Origin: Arthrobacter alpinus
Lineage (GTDB): Bacteria > Actinomycetota > Actinomycetes > Actinomycetales > Micrococcaceae
Direction: 5' to 3'
DNA: 64,000 nucleotides
Assembly: GCF_001445575.1 (NCBI RefSeq)
Contig: NZ_CP013200.1
Span: 558,001-622,000, forward strand
Shown: positions 1-15,833 of the stretch, piece after piece
How positions within the stretch are numbered: the first letter of the stretch is position 1
How the letters are laid out: each line of letters opens with the position of its first letter
Position numbers and translations under genes: made by a program
Notes under the pieces: generated by a model
Seen by the model: the letters and a program-made list of their open reading frames with translations, nothing else
What the model was told of the DNA's origin: nothing
Databases searched by the model: none

Positions 1-699
<699 letters not shown>

Positions 700-947
700 A
701 TAACTAAACAGACACACACAATCACACCGGAAAAAGGTAATGAAAGCATGCACTAAATTCGAAACCAGCTAAACGATCATGCATCACCACAGGGGCGGCA
801 ACACACAACCAAATAACCAATTCAATATAAATAAATTGGTATCAATAAAACTTGGCACACTATTGAGTTCTCAAACAACAACCACACTCAGCCAACACAT
901 ACACAAACCAAACAGTCCGTGATGATCAGTGCCGAGGCAACTTTTCA

Positions 948-976
948 AGCTTACCCGAAACATTTCAACAAAGCAA
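948..976 (-). promoter_or_regulatory. Promoter of the second rrn operon
   Basis: Read on the minus strand, -35 TTGCTT, a 17-bp spacer and -10 TAAGCT. It is the same element as at 7687-7715, about 250 bp upstream of the 16S start. It lies between the 5S gene of the upstream operon and this 16S gene, so the second operon should not depend on read-through. Confidence 0.5.
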
Positions 977-1092
977 ATCCACTAAACCGTGAACCACACC
1001 ATCAAAACATGAGAAGTAAACCGGCAAAACCGGCCACAAAACTCGGGCTTATCGTTCCCCCATCAACCGGGGCAACTCGAAAAACAATACAC

Positions 1093-1761
1093 ACCTTTGA
1101 CCCTCAACACCAACTCCAAACACCGTGACCCCTACCACCTCTCGCAGAGCCGATCTGAACTAGCGCCGGCACCAGCTCAAACCACACCTTGTTCCGGGCG
1201 ATTCTTTCGCTGGCTTCGGACGAGTTCAGCCCACGACGCAACACGCACTGCATGGCTCTGCTGCGAGCTCACGCACTGACACCAGGATCATGCAAACCCC
1301 CTAAACATCAGAGCATGCCAGCTCACCCCATTGCTCAGCACCACAACCTACAGCGGTCCTCAGAGAGCCCTGCACCAAAGGAGCCCCCGGCATGACCGCC
1401 CTTCATCATGGGATCCAGGAAGTAAATGCCCTGTCCCATGACGGCAACCACCAGCTCCCGGCCAGGTATCCCTTAACAGCGATCAAAACCTACCCACCAT
1501 CAGGATCCGGGCGAGGGGTTAGCAACCCGCCTCAAACGCTAAACCAGCCCCTTGGCCGGCCTTAGCTGCTGGTCGCTAAGCAATGGCGGCCTCCTGGTTG
1601 GTGGTGCCGGCGAAGCCGGTGCCGCCCTTCTGGTGCGGTGCCGGTGGTGGGGTAGCTGCTGCTGGGGTGAGCAGAGCGGCTTTAAACAGTGGTGGCCACC
1701 CGGGGTGGGGGTGGCCTTGAATAGTGGTGTTGTGGTTGTGGTTGTGGGTGTTAAATGTGGG
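1093..1761. other. Spacer between tandem rrn operons
   Basis: No gene is supported here. The open frames on both strands are short and of odd composition. From about 1570 to 1760 the plus strand is G/T-rich and of low complexity, with runs of tgg and tgtggttgtgg. It separates the 5S gene and its hairpin from the promoter of the next operon. Confidence 0.6.
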
Positions 1762-1793
1762 GAGGCCCCACACCAGTGTTGGTGTGGGGCCTC
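1762..1793. terminator. Hairpin after the rrn operon
   Basis: Arms gaggccccacacca (1762-1775) and tggtgtggggcctc (1780-1793) are perfect complements around gtgt. The T-run (1799-1805) lies on the plus-strand side, so on the rrn transcript the stem is preceded by A's and followed by a weak U-stretch. It ends the operon about 20 nt after 5S and may be bidirectional. Confidence 0.7.
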
Positions 1794-1810
1794 GACCCTT
1801 TTTTTACGTG

Positions 1811-1930
1811 TTGTCCGGCGGTGTCCTACTCTCCCACATCCTCACGAATGCAGTACCATCGGCGCTGTGGGTCTTAGCTTCCGGGTTCGGAATGGGACCG
1901 GGCGTTTCCCCCACGCTATGACCACCGTAA
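1811..1930 (-). rRNA. rrf: 5S ribosomal RNA
   Basis: On the minus strand this reads TTACGGTGGTCATAGCG, continues through CCCGGTCCCATTCCGAAC and GATGGTACTGC, and ends near CCGCCGGACA, the usual actinobacterial 5S pattern. The ends are placed by comparison with known 5S genes and may be off by a few bases. It is the last gene of the operon. Confidence 0.93.
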
Positions 1931-2171
1931 CTCGTTCCCCAGTTCCAGTTTCCTGGTTGGGTGGCTTGTTGGGTGTTCTTGTTATGGAACAACAGTATTT
2001 TATTATACAGGCTCTTCGTGTTTCTCTTTTCACCAGGAACTGGTGGGTAGAGTCACAGTAAAGGAACCTGTTTTTTTGGTTTCAACTTAACAAATCCTTG
2101 ATGGGTTTGTTGGTTGGGAACCACATAGTGAACGCGAGCATACTCATGTCATATAAGAGTGTGTGTGGTGT

Positions 2172-7438
<5,267 letters not shown>

Positions 7439-7590
7439 ATAACTAAACAGACACACACAATCACACCGGAAAAAGGTAATGAAAGCATGCACTAAATTCG
7501 AAACCAGCTAAACGATCATGCATCACCACAGGGGCGGCAACACACAACCAAATAACCAATTCAATATAAATAAATTGGTATCAATAAAAC

Positions 7591-7620
7591 TTGGCACACT
7601 ATTGAGTTCTCAAACAACAA
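7591..7620 (-). promoter_or_regulatory. rrn leader boxA-like antitermination motif
   Basis: The minus strand reads TTGTTTGAGAACTCAATAG then TGTGCCAA, a leader motif common before actinobacterial 16S genes and linked to Nus-factor antitermination. The same motif is at about 852-881 in the second operon, and a related form lies in the spacer before 23S. Identification is by recall of the motif family. Confidence 0.55.
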
Positions 7621-7686
7621 CCACACTCAGCCAACACATACACAAACCAAACAGTCCGCGATGATCAGTGCCGAGGCAACTTTTCA

Positions 7687-7715
7687 AGCTTACCCGAAAC
7701 ATTTCAACAAAGCAA
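7687..7715 (-). promoter_or_regulatory. rrn operon promoter
   Basis: On the minus strand: -35 TTGCTT (7710-7715), 17-bp spacer, -10 TAAGCT (7687-7692), matching the actinobacterial TANNNT form. It lies about 250 bp upstream of 16S, a usual distance for an rrn promoter. An identical copy precedes the second operon. Confidence 0.5.
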
Positions 7716-7920
7716 ATCCACTAAACCGTGAACCACACCATCAAAACATGAGAAGTAAACCGGCAAAACCGGCCACAAAACTCGAGCTTATCGTTCCCCC
7801 ATCAACCGGGGCAACTCGAAAAACAATACACTCTTTCGGGGCTCCAGGCAAACCCAGAGCCATCGTCCGCTGGCCACGCCGTCCCCCCGATCCTGGGCCG
7901 CCAAGATCGGGCTACTACCG

Positions 7921-8295
7921 CTACTTGGCAGCAGTCTTCAATACGTACTTAGGCACCAGCACGGCACAGAGCCCAGTGATTGCCCAGATGACTAGCGCGG
8001 CAATGATCCAAGTAAAGAAGCCATGAATGCTAATGCCACCAAAGAACATGCTGGCAATAACCAATGCCAGCCAGGTGGAAACAAGAGATGCCAGACCGGC
8101 AAGTGTTGGTGTGTATTTAGTGGCCAGCTTGGCCACTAACCTCTGAAGAAGCGACTGAGCAACCGTAAAGACAACCACTGCGGTCAACAACCCACCAAAG
8201 TGTAGGGAGAAGCGGGGCAGGATCAGTGCAGCAAGCATAATCGCGACAGCCGAACTGCCTAGCTGGACGCCAATGCCTATCAATAGGTTCTTCAT
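7921..8295 (-). CDS. Small four-helix membrane protein, phage-holin-like family
   Basis: A 124-residue, very hydrophobic protein beginning MKNLLIGIGVQLGSSAVAIM. Four membrane segments can be seen, at about residues 5-26, 33-52, 65-85 and 92-113, with a short basic tail. This matches the small actinobacterial family annotated as superfamily IV phage holin. That name comes from similarity; no lysis role is shown, and no endolysin or phage gene is nearby. It reads toward the rrn operon and stands alone. The start ATG at 8295 gives a sensible first membrane segment. Confidence 0.7.
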   Translation of the reverse strand: MKNLLIGIGVQLGSSAVAIMLAALILPRFSLHFGGLLTAVVVFTVAQSLLQRLVAKLATKYTPTLAGLASLVSTWLALVIASMFFGGISIHGFFTWIIAALVIWAITGLCAVLVPKYVLKTAAK

Positions 8296-9420
8296 GTCCT
8301 GATCTTATGCTGTGAAGCGATACGCCACGTCGAGATTTCCTAGAGTCTTGCAGTGGTTCTAACAAAGACCCCAACCAACACAGCCGAGTTTCTTGGTGGA
8401 TCACGCAGTTGGGTGAAGCACGTGAGCTTTCCAGAATACTGCGGCCCGTACGTCGCTTAAACAGCCCCAGTAGTAGGTGTCCGATTTGGTCAGTCGGCAG
8501 GAACGCGGCCAACGCCAACCTCCAACACCGAGGAACCATAATGGACCGATTCCTCTATATGCAGGCCTCTATATACGTCGCAGAGGTACTGCCTTAACAA
8601 GGCTGGGCAGTGGCATCCCGGCAGAACAGCTGCCAACCTCTGGCCAGTGATCCTGTCCACCATTCTGAAGATCCACGCGACCGCCTGAGTGGCCATATCC
8701 TCTAGTGCTGACCTTATATATAGAGCACTCGACCGCAAGGGGATAAACACAGCCGATCCTTGGACGAGCCGAAGGTCAAAACGTGTGCATTGAATTTCCG
8801 TTTTGTTCGTTGATTACGCTGATCGTCGGGGTGTCAGCAAGAAGTAGGAAGAGTTCAGCGCGTTACAGTCCTGGATCACCGGCAAGAGTTCTGAAGACGC
8901 CCATGCCGGCTCTGCTCGGACGCTCCGGCACAGAGTGCAGCGTGCAGCGTGCAGTGTGCATGGTGCTGGAACGTGGCCCCACAATCGCCAGCAGCCACGG
9001 AAGAGCACCCGGTGATCATGTAGTTGCAGTGCAGTGCGATCGGGAACCTCGCTGAGAGAAGTTCCTGGGGGACCGCACCTACACGAATAAGAACAGCGGA
9101 AGGCCCTCTCCCTACCCGGATACCAGAGCTGGTAGCTCTACCACCACACCGGGTGACCACAAGATCCTTAGAGCCTCGTCATACCCCACCACTGGCAACC
9201 ATCAAAGAAAGCCAGAGACATACCAGCGAGCTCATCGACCCAACTACCAAGACTGCAAGCGAATCCCTCAAGGATGGGTCGGAAGAAGCCACTGACAGCC
9301 CCGGGCTAGACGCGCTTTTTGGCCGGCAACCGGCTGACCCCTGTTTAGAGCCACCCCGCTAACCTCACACCGAGCCAGCTAGCCGCAGAACTGAAAACAG
9401 GGCTCAGAGACAACAAAAAA
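8296..9420. other. About 1.1 kb with no recognisable gene
   Basis: Open frames of 60-140 codons occur on both strands but overlap each other, lack convincing ribosome sites and show no protein family I recognise. There is a short repeat of gcagcgtgcagc type near 8935-8960. The stretch may be decayed DNA or a regulatory spacer. Confidence 0.5.
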
Positions 9421-9449
9421 CCCCGGTGGAACCATTGGTTCCACCGGGG
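9421..9449. terminator. Bidirectional terminator after tRNA-Leu
   Basis: Arms ccccggtggaacca and tggttccaccgggg form a long perfect stem with a one-base loop. There are A's before and T's after it (9450-9454), so it can end transcripts from both strands. It lies 14 bp beyond the tRNA-Leu 3' end. Confidence 0.85.
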
Positions 9450-9462
9450 TTTTTCAAAAACG

Positions 9463-9545
9463 TGCGCGAGGGGGGATTTGAACCCCCACGCCCTTTCGGA
9501 CACTGGCACCTGAAGCCAGCGCGTCTGCCGTTCCGCCACTCGCGC
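9463..9545 (-). tRNA. tRNA-Leu (CAG anticodon)
   Basis: On the minus strand the acceptor arm GCGCGAG (9539-9545) pairs with CTCGCGC (9464-9470). The anticodon arm is CTGGC-TTCAGGT-GCCAG, giving anticodon CAG. The T-arm has GGGGGTTCAAATCCCCC character, and a long variable arm is present, as expected for tRNA-Leu. Discriminator is A at 9463; CCA is not encoded. A strong terminator follows. Confidence 0.95.
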
Positions 9546-9940
9546 GTTTTTCGCTACTCACTGGTTTGTCTTTCAACTCTCAGTGGAACAGCGAGATCAA
9601 GCATATAGGACATATTGCCAAATCACCTAAACGAGGGTCTCCAGTGCCCGTTCAGACACTAGAATTGGAGGAATCAAGGGGCAACATTCCCCTAGATCAC
9701 GCGGAAGTTGGACGGCGAAAAAAGTTTTTGACAACCTCATGCCTAGGTAGGAAATTTCCCACATCCGGTCCATCTAATAGGGCTATTCCAAGACTCCGGC
9801 AGTAGTATCAACTTTGAACTAGGTTGCCCGCAGCGCGGACGACGCTCAGGCTGCGCTCTCCACGCGCAGCCGTTTCAAGAATTTTGGCAGCACCCTTGCC
9901 ACAGCAACACAGGCAGCAACAAAGGAAGAGAGGAGAGCTT
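9546..9940. other. Upstream region of the fhaA operon
   Basis: A 395-bp stretch without a supported gene. An open frame extends upstream of fhaA from 9824, but its sequence is not FhaA-like. A TTGACA at 9728-9733 could be a -35 box, with a weak -10 (gaaatt, 9751-9756). AGGAGAG at 9930-9936 is the fhaA ribosome site. Confidence 0.5.
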
Positions 9941-10750
9941 ATGGGATTGTTTGACAACGTTGAAAAGGGCATTGAAAAGGCAGTACGTGGCGCCTTCTCC
10001 CTAGGTTCCAAGTCATTGCAGCCAGTTGAAGTGGCGAGCGCACTTCGTCGCGAACTTGATGACAAAGCCATGACGTTGGATGCCGGGCGAACCTTGGCAC
10101 CCAATGTTTTTAACATCGAGCTCGGAGATGCCGACTTTGATCGTGCGCGCTCTTGGGGCATCTCGCTGGCCGAAGAGCTGTGCGATGTAGTCATCAACCA
10201 TGCGCGTAGCCAAGGCTACGTGCTGCAGGGGCCGGTCAGAGTGGCATTCAACCACCACCAAGCTCTGCGCCCCGGGCAGTTCGACGTCGCTTCTTCCACG
10301 GAGAAAGAACACGTGGGCGCGGCCCAGGACCCGACTCCGAAAAGCCCAGCCCATCCTCCCGTGCGGCCCACTCAAGGTCCCGGCACCGTGAAGGCTGCGC
10401 CCGGCCAGCCCGCGCCCGTCTACAAACGCCAGACACCGGCGGCCCAAGGGCAGCCCGTTCTGGACATTGACGGACAGCGGTATGCATTGAATGCGAGCTC
10501 CATTGTTCTGGGCCGCTCCTCTGAAGCAGACATTCTGATCGACGACACCGGCGTCTCGAGAAAACACCTGGAAATTCGCTGCGAAGCCGGCTCCAACACC
10601 GCCGTAGACCTTGGTTCAACCAATGGCAGCTTCGTGGACGGTCACCGCGTTCAGGGCAGCACCGAGCTCCGTGACGGCGCAAGCATCACCATGGGCCGAA
10701 CAGAAATTATTTTCCGTATTTTGCCCCTACGCGGCGGTGGTCAGCGATGA
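9941..10750 (+). CDS. fhaA: FhaA: DUF3662 and FHA domain protein
   Basis: 269 residues from ATG 9941, preceded by AGGAGAG. The N-terminal 120 residues (MGLFDNVEKGIEKAVRGAF) are the DUF3662/FhaA-type domain, then a proline-rich linker, then a C-terminal FHA domain (about 175-262) with the phosphothreonine-binding signature GRSSEAD, SRKH and GSTNGSF. FhaA proteins bind phosphorylated partners of PknA/PknB; in mycobacteria FhaA docks on the MurJ-linked pseudokinase. It opens the operon; its stop overlaps the fhaB start (ATGA). An in-frame upstream start at 9824 is rejected because it adds unrelated residues and has no ribosome site. Confidence 0.93.
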   Translation: MGLFDNVEKGIEKAVRGAFSLGSKSLQPVEVASALRRELDDKAMTLDAGRTLAPNVFNIELGDADFDRARSWGISLAEELCDVVINHARSQGYVLQGPVRVAFNHHQALRPGQFDVASSTEKEHVGAAQDPTPKSPAHPPVRPTQGPGTVKAAPGQPAPVYKRQTPAAQGQPVLDIDGQRYALNASSIVLGRSSEADILIDDTGVSRKHLEIRCEAGSNTAVDLGSTNGSFVDGHRVQGSTELRDGASITMGRTEIIFRILPLRGGGQR

Positions 10751-11232
10751 ATGATCTTAGTCTTGTAGTCACCATCTTGCGTTTCGGCTTCCTGCTGCTG
10801 ATGTGGGTCATGGTTTTCAGTGTTGTTGCCGCCATGCGACGCGACCTGGTCATTGGCCGCAAGGCCAAGGTTGGCGAGCCAACGGCCCGACAAGCTCGCA
10901 AGCATCCCGAACTTATCGATGAAGCGCCGCCGGCAAAGCTCCAAGCCCGCCAGCTTGTTGTCACCGAGGGCCCGTTGACCGGAACCACCCTCGAACTGAC
11001 AGGTATCCCCATTCTGCTGGGACGCGCGCAGGAAGCCACCTTGGTACTCGAGGACGATTACGCGTCGGGCCGCCACGCGCGCCTATTTCCCCAAGGCACC
11101 CGCTGGTTTATTGAAGACCTTGGCTCCACCAATGGAACATTCCTCGGCGGCACCGCGTTGACGCGTGCCCTCCCCGTGGAACTCGGGGTCCCTGTGCGGA
11201 TCGGCAAAACGGTCATCGAATTGAGGCCGTGA
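10747..11232 (+). CDS. fhaB: FhaB/FipA-type membrane-anchored FHA protein
   Basis: 161 residues. One N-terminal membrane helix (about 5-27, VVTILRFGFLLLMWVMVFSV) is followed by a basic linker and a C-terminal FHA domain (about 75-155) with GRAQEATL, SGRHARLF and GSTNGTF. It should bind phosphothreonine marks made by PknA/PknB at the division site. The start overlaps the fhaA stop by 4 bp; the phosphatase gene starts 1 bp after its stop, implying translational coupling. Confidence 0.92.
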   Translation: MNDLSLVVTILRFGFLLLMWVMVFSVVAAMRRDLVIGRKAKVGEPTARQARKHPELIDEAPPAKLQARQLVVTEGPLTGTTLELTGIPILLGRAQEATLVLEDDYASGRHARLFPQGTRWFIEDLGSTNGTFLGGTALTRALPVELGVPVRIGKTVIELRP

Positions 11233-11233
11233 G

Positions 11234-12982
11234 ATGGCCGAATACCCCCTGGTTCTGCGCTACGCAGCCAGATCGCATGTGGGTCTGGTTCGCGCCAAAA
11301 ATGATGACTCCGCCTACGCTGGCGAGCATCTAGCCGTAGTGGCCGACGGCATGGGCGGCCATGCGGGCGGCGATGTCGCAAGTGCCTCCACGGTTCTGGA
11401 TCTAGTGCATTTGGACCATAACCACCATAATGACGACGCCGGCACTCACCTCGCCGATGAGATCCAGACGGCTAATTCCCTGCTGTCTGAGCTGGTCCAC
11501 GTGAATCCGAAACTGGCTGGCATGGGAACTACCGTGACGGCCCTGCTGCTTTCCGGCGACCGATTAGCCTATGCCCACATTGGTGACTCACGTGCTTACC
11601 GCCTCAAGGACGGCACCTTTGAGCAGATGAGCACCGACCACACCTTTGTCCAGCGCATGATTGACGAAGGTCGCATGACCGAGGCTGAGGCCGAGGTTCA
11701 CCCGCACAAGAACGTCCTGATGCGCGTGCTCGGCGACGTGGATGCTTCCCCCGAGCTGGATCTGAAGTACTTCGATGCCGAGCCCGGGGAGCGTTGGCTC
11801 CTGTGCTCCGACGGGTTGAACTTTGTCCGCCCGACCATGGTCGAAGAGGTCATCAGGCACACCAAGTCATTGGCCACGGCCGCGGACACTCTCATTGACC
11901 TGACCTTGGCGGCCGGTTCACCCGACAACGTCACGGTGATTGTCTTCGACATTGTTGAAGCCAACCCCGACCAGACCCAAACTGCGGCACTGGAAGCCGT
12001 TGAGGTCGCTGTACCCGTCTCCAACGCCACTGGGACGCCCACCTTTGAGGATCCCGAGGACCAAGAGGACCAAGAAGAGTACGACGGCGATCAGGAGCCT
12101 CTCGCTGTGACCGAGGGCTCCACTACAGTTGGGGACGGGGACGAGCAAACGGGCTCTGCGGAACTCTTGGACTCATCCAAGAGTGACGAAGAGGAACCTG
12201 AATCCGCCGCGCTCGATGCACATATTCGTGCCGCTGCCATTCGTAGAGAACTTTCGGAGCGCAAACACGAGCTGGTTGGCTCTGCCTTGACAGCCAATGA
12301 AGAGGGGCGGATTCCGCTTCTCACCAAACCACACACTGCCCATCGCGCCGCAACCGTACTGACCCACAAACCAGCTACGGAGCCTGCTCTTGTGGAGGAC
12401 ACGGAAGTGTCCCTTCCCCGGATTCGCCAACGCCCGTTGGTCTTGGCCATTGTTGGTTTCCTTGCCGCCCTGGCTATCGTCGCAGGATCATGGGCAGCCT
12501 ACGCATGGACCCAGACCCAGTATTTTGTGGGTGTGAATAATGGAAATGTAGCAATTTTCCAAGGTGTCTCGCAGTCCCTTGGCCCCATTTCACTCTCTCA
12601 CCTGTACCAGGAGACGGAAGTGAAGGTTAATTCACTGCCTGACTATTCTCAGCAGTTGGTTGCATCCACTGTGCCGGCATCAACACTCAGCAATGCTGAA
12701 CAGATCATCAGCGACCTTCAACTGGGTACGGGCACAAGCCTGCCACCTTGTGCGCTCCTTGAGACGCCGCCGGCAACCGCCCCCACCTCAACGGCAACTG
12801 CCACGTCCGGCTCAAGCACACCCGCCAGCGCTGGCCCCACTGCAAAGACAGTAAAACCCTCGGCACAGGCCAAAGCAACACCTAGCGCTACTCCTGGCGC
12901 GGGTAGCACCACCAGTCCTTCATCCACCGCTACCGCTACATCACAGGCGCAGCCCACCTGCATCCCCGGAGGTGGAAAATGA
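11234..12982 (+). CDS. pstP: PP2C-family Ser/Thr protein phosphatase, membrane-anchored
   Basis: 582 residues. The PP2C domain covers about 1-240, with the metal-binding motifs RAKNDDS, ADGMGGHAGG, GDSRAY and SDGL..SPDNVTVI. A long acidic linker (about 260-390) is followed by one membrane helix (about 398-420, LVLAIVGFLAALAIVAGSWAAYAW) and an outside region ending in a Ser/Thr/Ala/Pro-rich tail. It reverses PknA/PknB phosphorylation. Its last codons overlap rodA (ATGA), so it is in the same transcript. Confidence 0.93.
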   Translation: MAEYPLVLRYAARSHVGLVRAKNDDSAYAGEHLAVVADGMGGHAGGDVASASTVLDLVHLDHNHHNDDAGTHLADEIQTANSLLSELVHVNPKLAGMGTTVTALLLSGDRLAYAHIGDSRAYRLKDGTFEQMSTDHTFVQRMIDEGRMTEAEAEVHPHKNVLMRVLGDVDASPELDLKYFDAEPGERWLLCSDGLNFVRPTMVEEVIRHTKSLATAADTLIDLTLAAGSPDNVTVIVFDIVEANPDQTQTAALEAVEVAVPVSNATGTPTFEDPEDQEDQEEYDGDQEPLAVTEGSTTVGDGDEQTGSAELLDSSKSDEEEPESAALDAHIRAAAIRRELSERKHELVGSALTANEEGRIPLLTKPHTAHRAATVLTHKPATEPALVEDTEVSLPRIRQRPLVLAIVGFLAALAIVAGSWAAYAWTQTQYFVGVNNGNVAIFQGVSQSLGPISLSHLYQETEVKVNSLPDYSQQLVASTVPASTLSNAEQIISDLQLGTGTSLPPCALLETPPATAPTSTATATSGSSTPASAGPTAKTVKPSAQAKATPSATPGAGSTTSPSSTATATSQAQPTCIPGGGK

Positions 12983-14382
12983 GCCAGTTGATGACCGTGG
13001 CCAAACCGCGCCGCAATACTGAACTACTCTTGCTGGTCTTGGCCCTTGGCCTTTCTGCCATGGCGAATGCCTTGGTGAATCTGAATCTGGGCCGCAGTTT
13101 CGACAACGATTTTTACTCGCAAATTGCAATTTTGGCCGTCTTGTCCATTGCTTTCCATGTGGTTCTGCGGCTCCGGGCCAAGTATGCCGATCCGGTCATA
13201 TTGCCTGTTGTGGTTGCGCTCAACGGCATTGGCCTTGCTGTCATCCACCGTCTGGACATCACCTCTGGCCTCAGAGATGCGACGCGCCAGTGGATGTGGA
13301 CAAGTCTGGCCGTGGTGGCTGCCATTGCGGTCCTGTGGTTCCTGCGCGACCATCGAATTCTGCGTCGCTACACCTATATTTCACTGCTGGTCTCAGTGGT
13401 CCTACTCATCCTTCCACTGGTACCTGGAATTTCCGCAGGCAGCGTCTTCGGCGCTACCGTATGGATTTCGATTGGTCCATTCACGTTCCAGCCCGGTGAA
13501 GTCGCCAAAATTACGCTCGCTATATTCTTTGCAGGGTATTTATCCTCCAATCGCGATCTGATCCTGCTGGCAGGTAAGAAGATTGGCCCGCTGCAGCTGC
13601 CGCGTGTACGAGATCTTGCACCGATGATCGTGGCGTGGCTAGCCAGTGTTGGCGTTCTGGTCTTCCAGCGCGACCTTGGTTCCTCCATCCTGTTCTTCGG
13701 CTTGTTTATGGTCATGATCTACGTGGCCACAAGCCGGGTCAGCTGGATTCTCATTGGTGTAGCCCTCATGGCCGTTGGCGGCTTTGCCGCCTACCAGATC
13801 TTCCCGCACGTGGCCCGGCGAATTGACGTATGGATCAACGCCTTTGACCCCGCCTATATTGGTGCCGATTACGGAAGTTTCCAAGTCGTTGAAGGGCTGT
13901 TTGGTTTGGCCAACGGCGGTCTTATGGGGACCGGACTGGGACAGGGTTCACCGGACCGGTTGCCAGTGGCCAATAGCGACATGATCATTGCAGTTATTGG
14001 TGAAGAGCTTGGCTTGATTGGACTCTTCGCGATTCTGTGCCTCTATGCACTGTTGATTGCGCGCGGATTCCGAGCAGCACTGGGCACCCGCGACGCCTTC
14101 GGCAAGCTGTTGGCGGTGGGATTGTCCTTCGCCGTGGCACTGCAGTGCTTCATCATCATCGGCGGCGTGACTCGGCTAATCCCTCTGACGGGCCTAACTA
14201 CACCGTTCCTGTCGGCCGGTGGGTCCTCCCTCTTGGCTAACTGGATCATCGTGGCCCTGATCCTAAAGATTTCGGATGCTGCAAGACGACCCATTGACGT
14301 CTCCGCAATGTCTGCCAAGTCGGTCACCAAAGATCCGACTGCCCCAACCGATGAAACTCAAAAGGAGGTGCCTTCGCCATGA
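12979..14382 (+). CDS. rodA: RodA/FtsW-family peptidoglycan glycosyltransferase
   Basis: 467 residues with about ten to twelve membrane helices. The SEDS signature appears in FQPGEVAKITLAIFFAGYL, in the QRDLGSSILFFGLF region and in the C-terminal GGVTRLIPLTGLTTPFLSAG. SEDS proteins polymerise glycan strands from lipid II at the outer membrane face and work with a class B PBP, here pbpA, which starts at the overlapping ATGA. The rodA rather than ftsW assignment rests on this operon context. Confidence 0.92.
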   Translation: MSQLMTVAKPRRNTELLLLVLALGLSAMANALVNLNLGRSFDNDFYSQIAILAVLSIAFHVVLRLRAKYADPVILPVVVALNGIGLAVIHRLDITSGLRDATRQWMWTSLAVVAAIAVLWFLRDHRILRRYTYISLLVSVVLLILPLVPGISAGSVFGATVWISIGPFTFQPGEVAKITLAIFFAGYLSSNRDLILLAGKKIGPLQLPRVRDLAPMIVAWLASVGVLVFQRDLGSSILFFGLFMVMIYVATSRVSWILIGVALMAVGGFAAYQIFPHVARRIDVWINAFDPAYIGADYGSFQVVEGLFGLANGGLMGTGLGQGSPDRLPVANSDMIIAVIGEELGLIGLFAILCLYALLIARGFRAALGTRDAFGKLLAVGLSFAVALQCFIIIGGVTRLIPLTGLTTPFLSAGGSSLLANWIIVALILKISDAARRPIDVSAMSAKSVTKDPTAPTDETQKEVPSP

Positions 14383-15833
14383 ATGCTGCAATTCGCAATT
14401 CCTGGATAGTCGCCATCGCCTTGTTCGCGCTACTTTTTGGCTCTATCTCCTATGTGCAGTTCTTTGCCGTGGACTCCCTGAAAGACAACCCCAGCAACCA
14501 GCGCCAGCTCGTCAAGAGCTTTTGCAGCGCCCGGGGACCCATTCTGGTTGACGGCCAGGCCATTGCCGAATCAGTTGCGACAAACACTGACTGCAAGTAC
14601 CAGCGGACTTACAAGGATCCGGAATTGTATGCAGGCCTCACGGGCTTCTTCAGTAAGTGGTCCGGCCAGTACGGCATTGAAGCTGCCATGAGCCCGGAAC
14701 TCACGGGAAATTCAGACGATGCCCTGTTTGAACGCATTTCACAGATATTCACTGGGGAGCAGCCCCAAGGCCGCTCGGTGGAGCTCACCATTGATTCAAA
14801 GATCCAACGGCTGGCCCTTGACATGATCCCCGATGACATTGGCGGATCCATTGTGGTTCAGAACCCGAAGACTGGTGCCATCATTGCGATGGCTTCCAAG
14901 CCTACCTACGACACGAATTTGATGGCCACCCACGACAAGAAAGCTTTTGACGCCTCGATGGCGGAGTTGGTGAAGGTCCCCGGGATCAACCTCTTCGGCT
15001 CATCCGCTTACAAGCAGGTCTATGCACCAGGCTCCGTCTTCAAGATCATCGACACAGCTGCGGCTCTGGAGTCTGGGAAATATAACAAGGACAGCATACT
15101 TCCAAATCCGGCTCAGTTGACCTTCCCTGGCATGGACTACGCGCTGCCCAACTACGCCTACGGCCAGTGTTATACCAAGGACAAAGCGTCCTTCGCCTTC
15201 GCACTGGAGAACTCCTGCAACACACCTTTCGCCAGCATTGCATTAGATCTGGGCCAAGACGCCATTACTGCCCAGGCTGAAAAGTTTGGCTTCAATGACT
15301 CTTCGCTCTCCTTCCCTGCAGCGGTGGAGCCAAGCCGCTTCCCAGGTAGCCAAGGGGCGCTTGATGCTGCCGGATTGGCCCAAAGCGCTATTGGACAGCT
15401 CAATGTTGTGGCAACGCCGTTGCAGATTTCCATGATGACCGCCGCGATTGCCAATGGCGGCGAGCAAATGGCCCCCAATTTGGTAAAAACGGTCCGGACC
15501 CCGGATCTCAAGACGGTTTCCAGCCTCACCCCAGAGGTCCTCCGCAAATCCACGACGCCGGAAGTCGCCTCCCAAATCACCGACTGGATGGTCAGTGTGG
15601 TTGACAACGGCATTGCCTCGGCGGCAGGTGTACCCGGCGTCAAAGTCGCTGGCAAAACAGGTACCGCAGAACTCGGAGATGGTTTGAACAACGCATGGTT
15701 TACCGGATTCGCTCCGGCCGATGATCCACAGGTGGTTGTCACCATCGTCATGCCGGGGGTAGACGTTCCCACCGGCGCACAACTTACAAGTCCCAATGCA
15801 AGCAAACTCTTCAAGGCGGTGTTGAACAAGTGA
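14379..15833 (+). CDS. pbpA: Class B penicillin-binding protein (PbpA type)
   Basis: 484 residues. One N-terminal membrane helix (about 7-28) is followed by a dimerisation region and a transpeptidase domain. The acyl-enzyme motif SxxK is in APGSVFKI, SxN in ENSCNTPFA, and KTG in [10 protein letters not shown]. It cross-links peptidoglycan together with the RodA protein encoded just upstream; stop and start codons overlap on both sides (ATGA before, GTGA after). Length is normal for actinobacterial PbpA. Confidence 0.94.
   Translation: MNAAIRNSWIVAIALFALLFGSISYVQFFAVDSLKDNPSNQRQLVKSFCSARGPILVDGQAIAESVATNTDCKYQRTYKDPELYAGLTGFFSKWSGQYGIEAAMSPELTGNSDDALFERISQIFTGEQPQGRSVELTIDSKIQRLALDMIPDDIGGSIVVQNPKTGAIIAMASKPTYDTNLMATHDKKAFDASMAELVKVPGINLFGSSAYKQVYAPGSVFKIIDTAAALESGKYNKDSILPNPAQLTFPGMDYALPNYAYGQCYTKDKASFAFALENSCNTPFASIALDLGQDAITAQAEKFGFNDSSLSFPAAVEPSRFPGSQGALDAAGLAQSAIGQLNVVATPLQISMMTAAIANGGEQMAPNLVKTVRTPDLKTVSSLTPEVLRKSTTPEVASQITDWMVSVVDNGIASAAGVPGVKVAGKTGTAELGDGLNNAWFTGFAPADDPQVVVTIVMPGVDVPTGAQLTSPNASKLFKAVLNK

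Noticed and set aside
7921..8295. Prophage remnant
   Set aside because: The holin-like name is by similarity only; no phage genes nearby, and the family is widespread in phage-free loci.
13124..13561. 145-codon open frame on the plus strand
   Set aside because: It overlaps rodA in another frame; rodA has full family motifs.
15170..15829. 219-codon minus-strand open frame
   Set aside because: Antisense to pbpA, with composition expected from a high-GC antisense frame and no recognisable domain.
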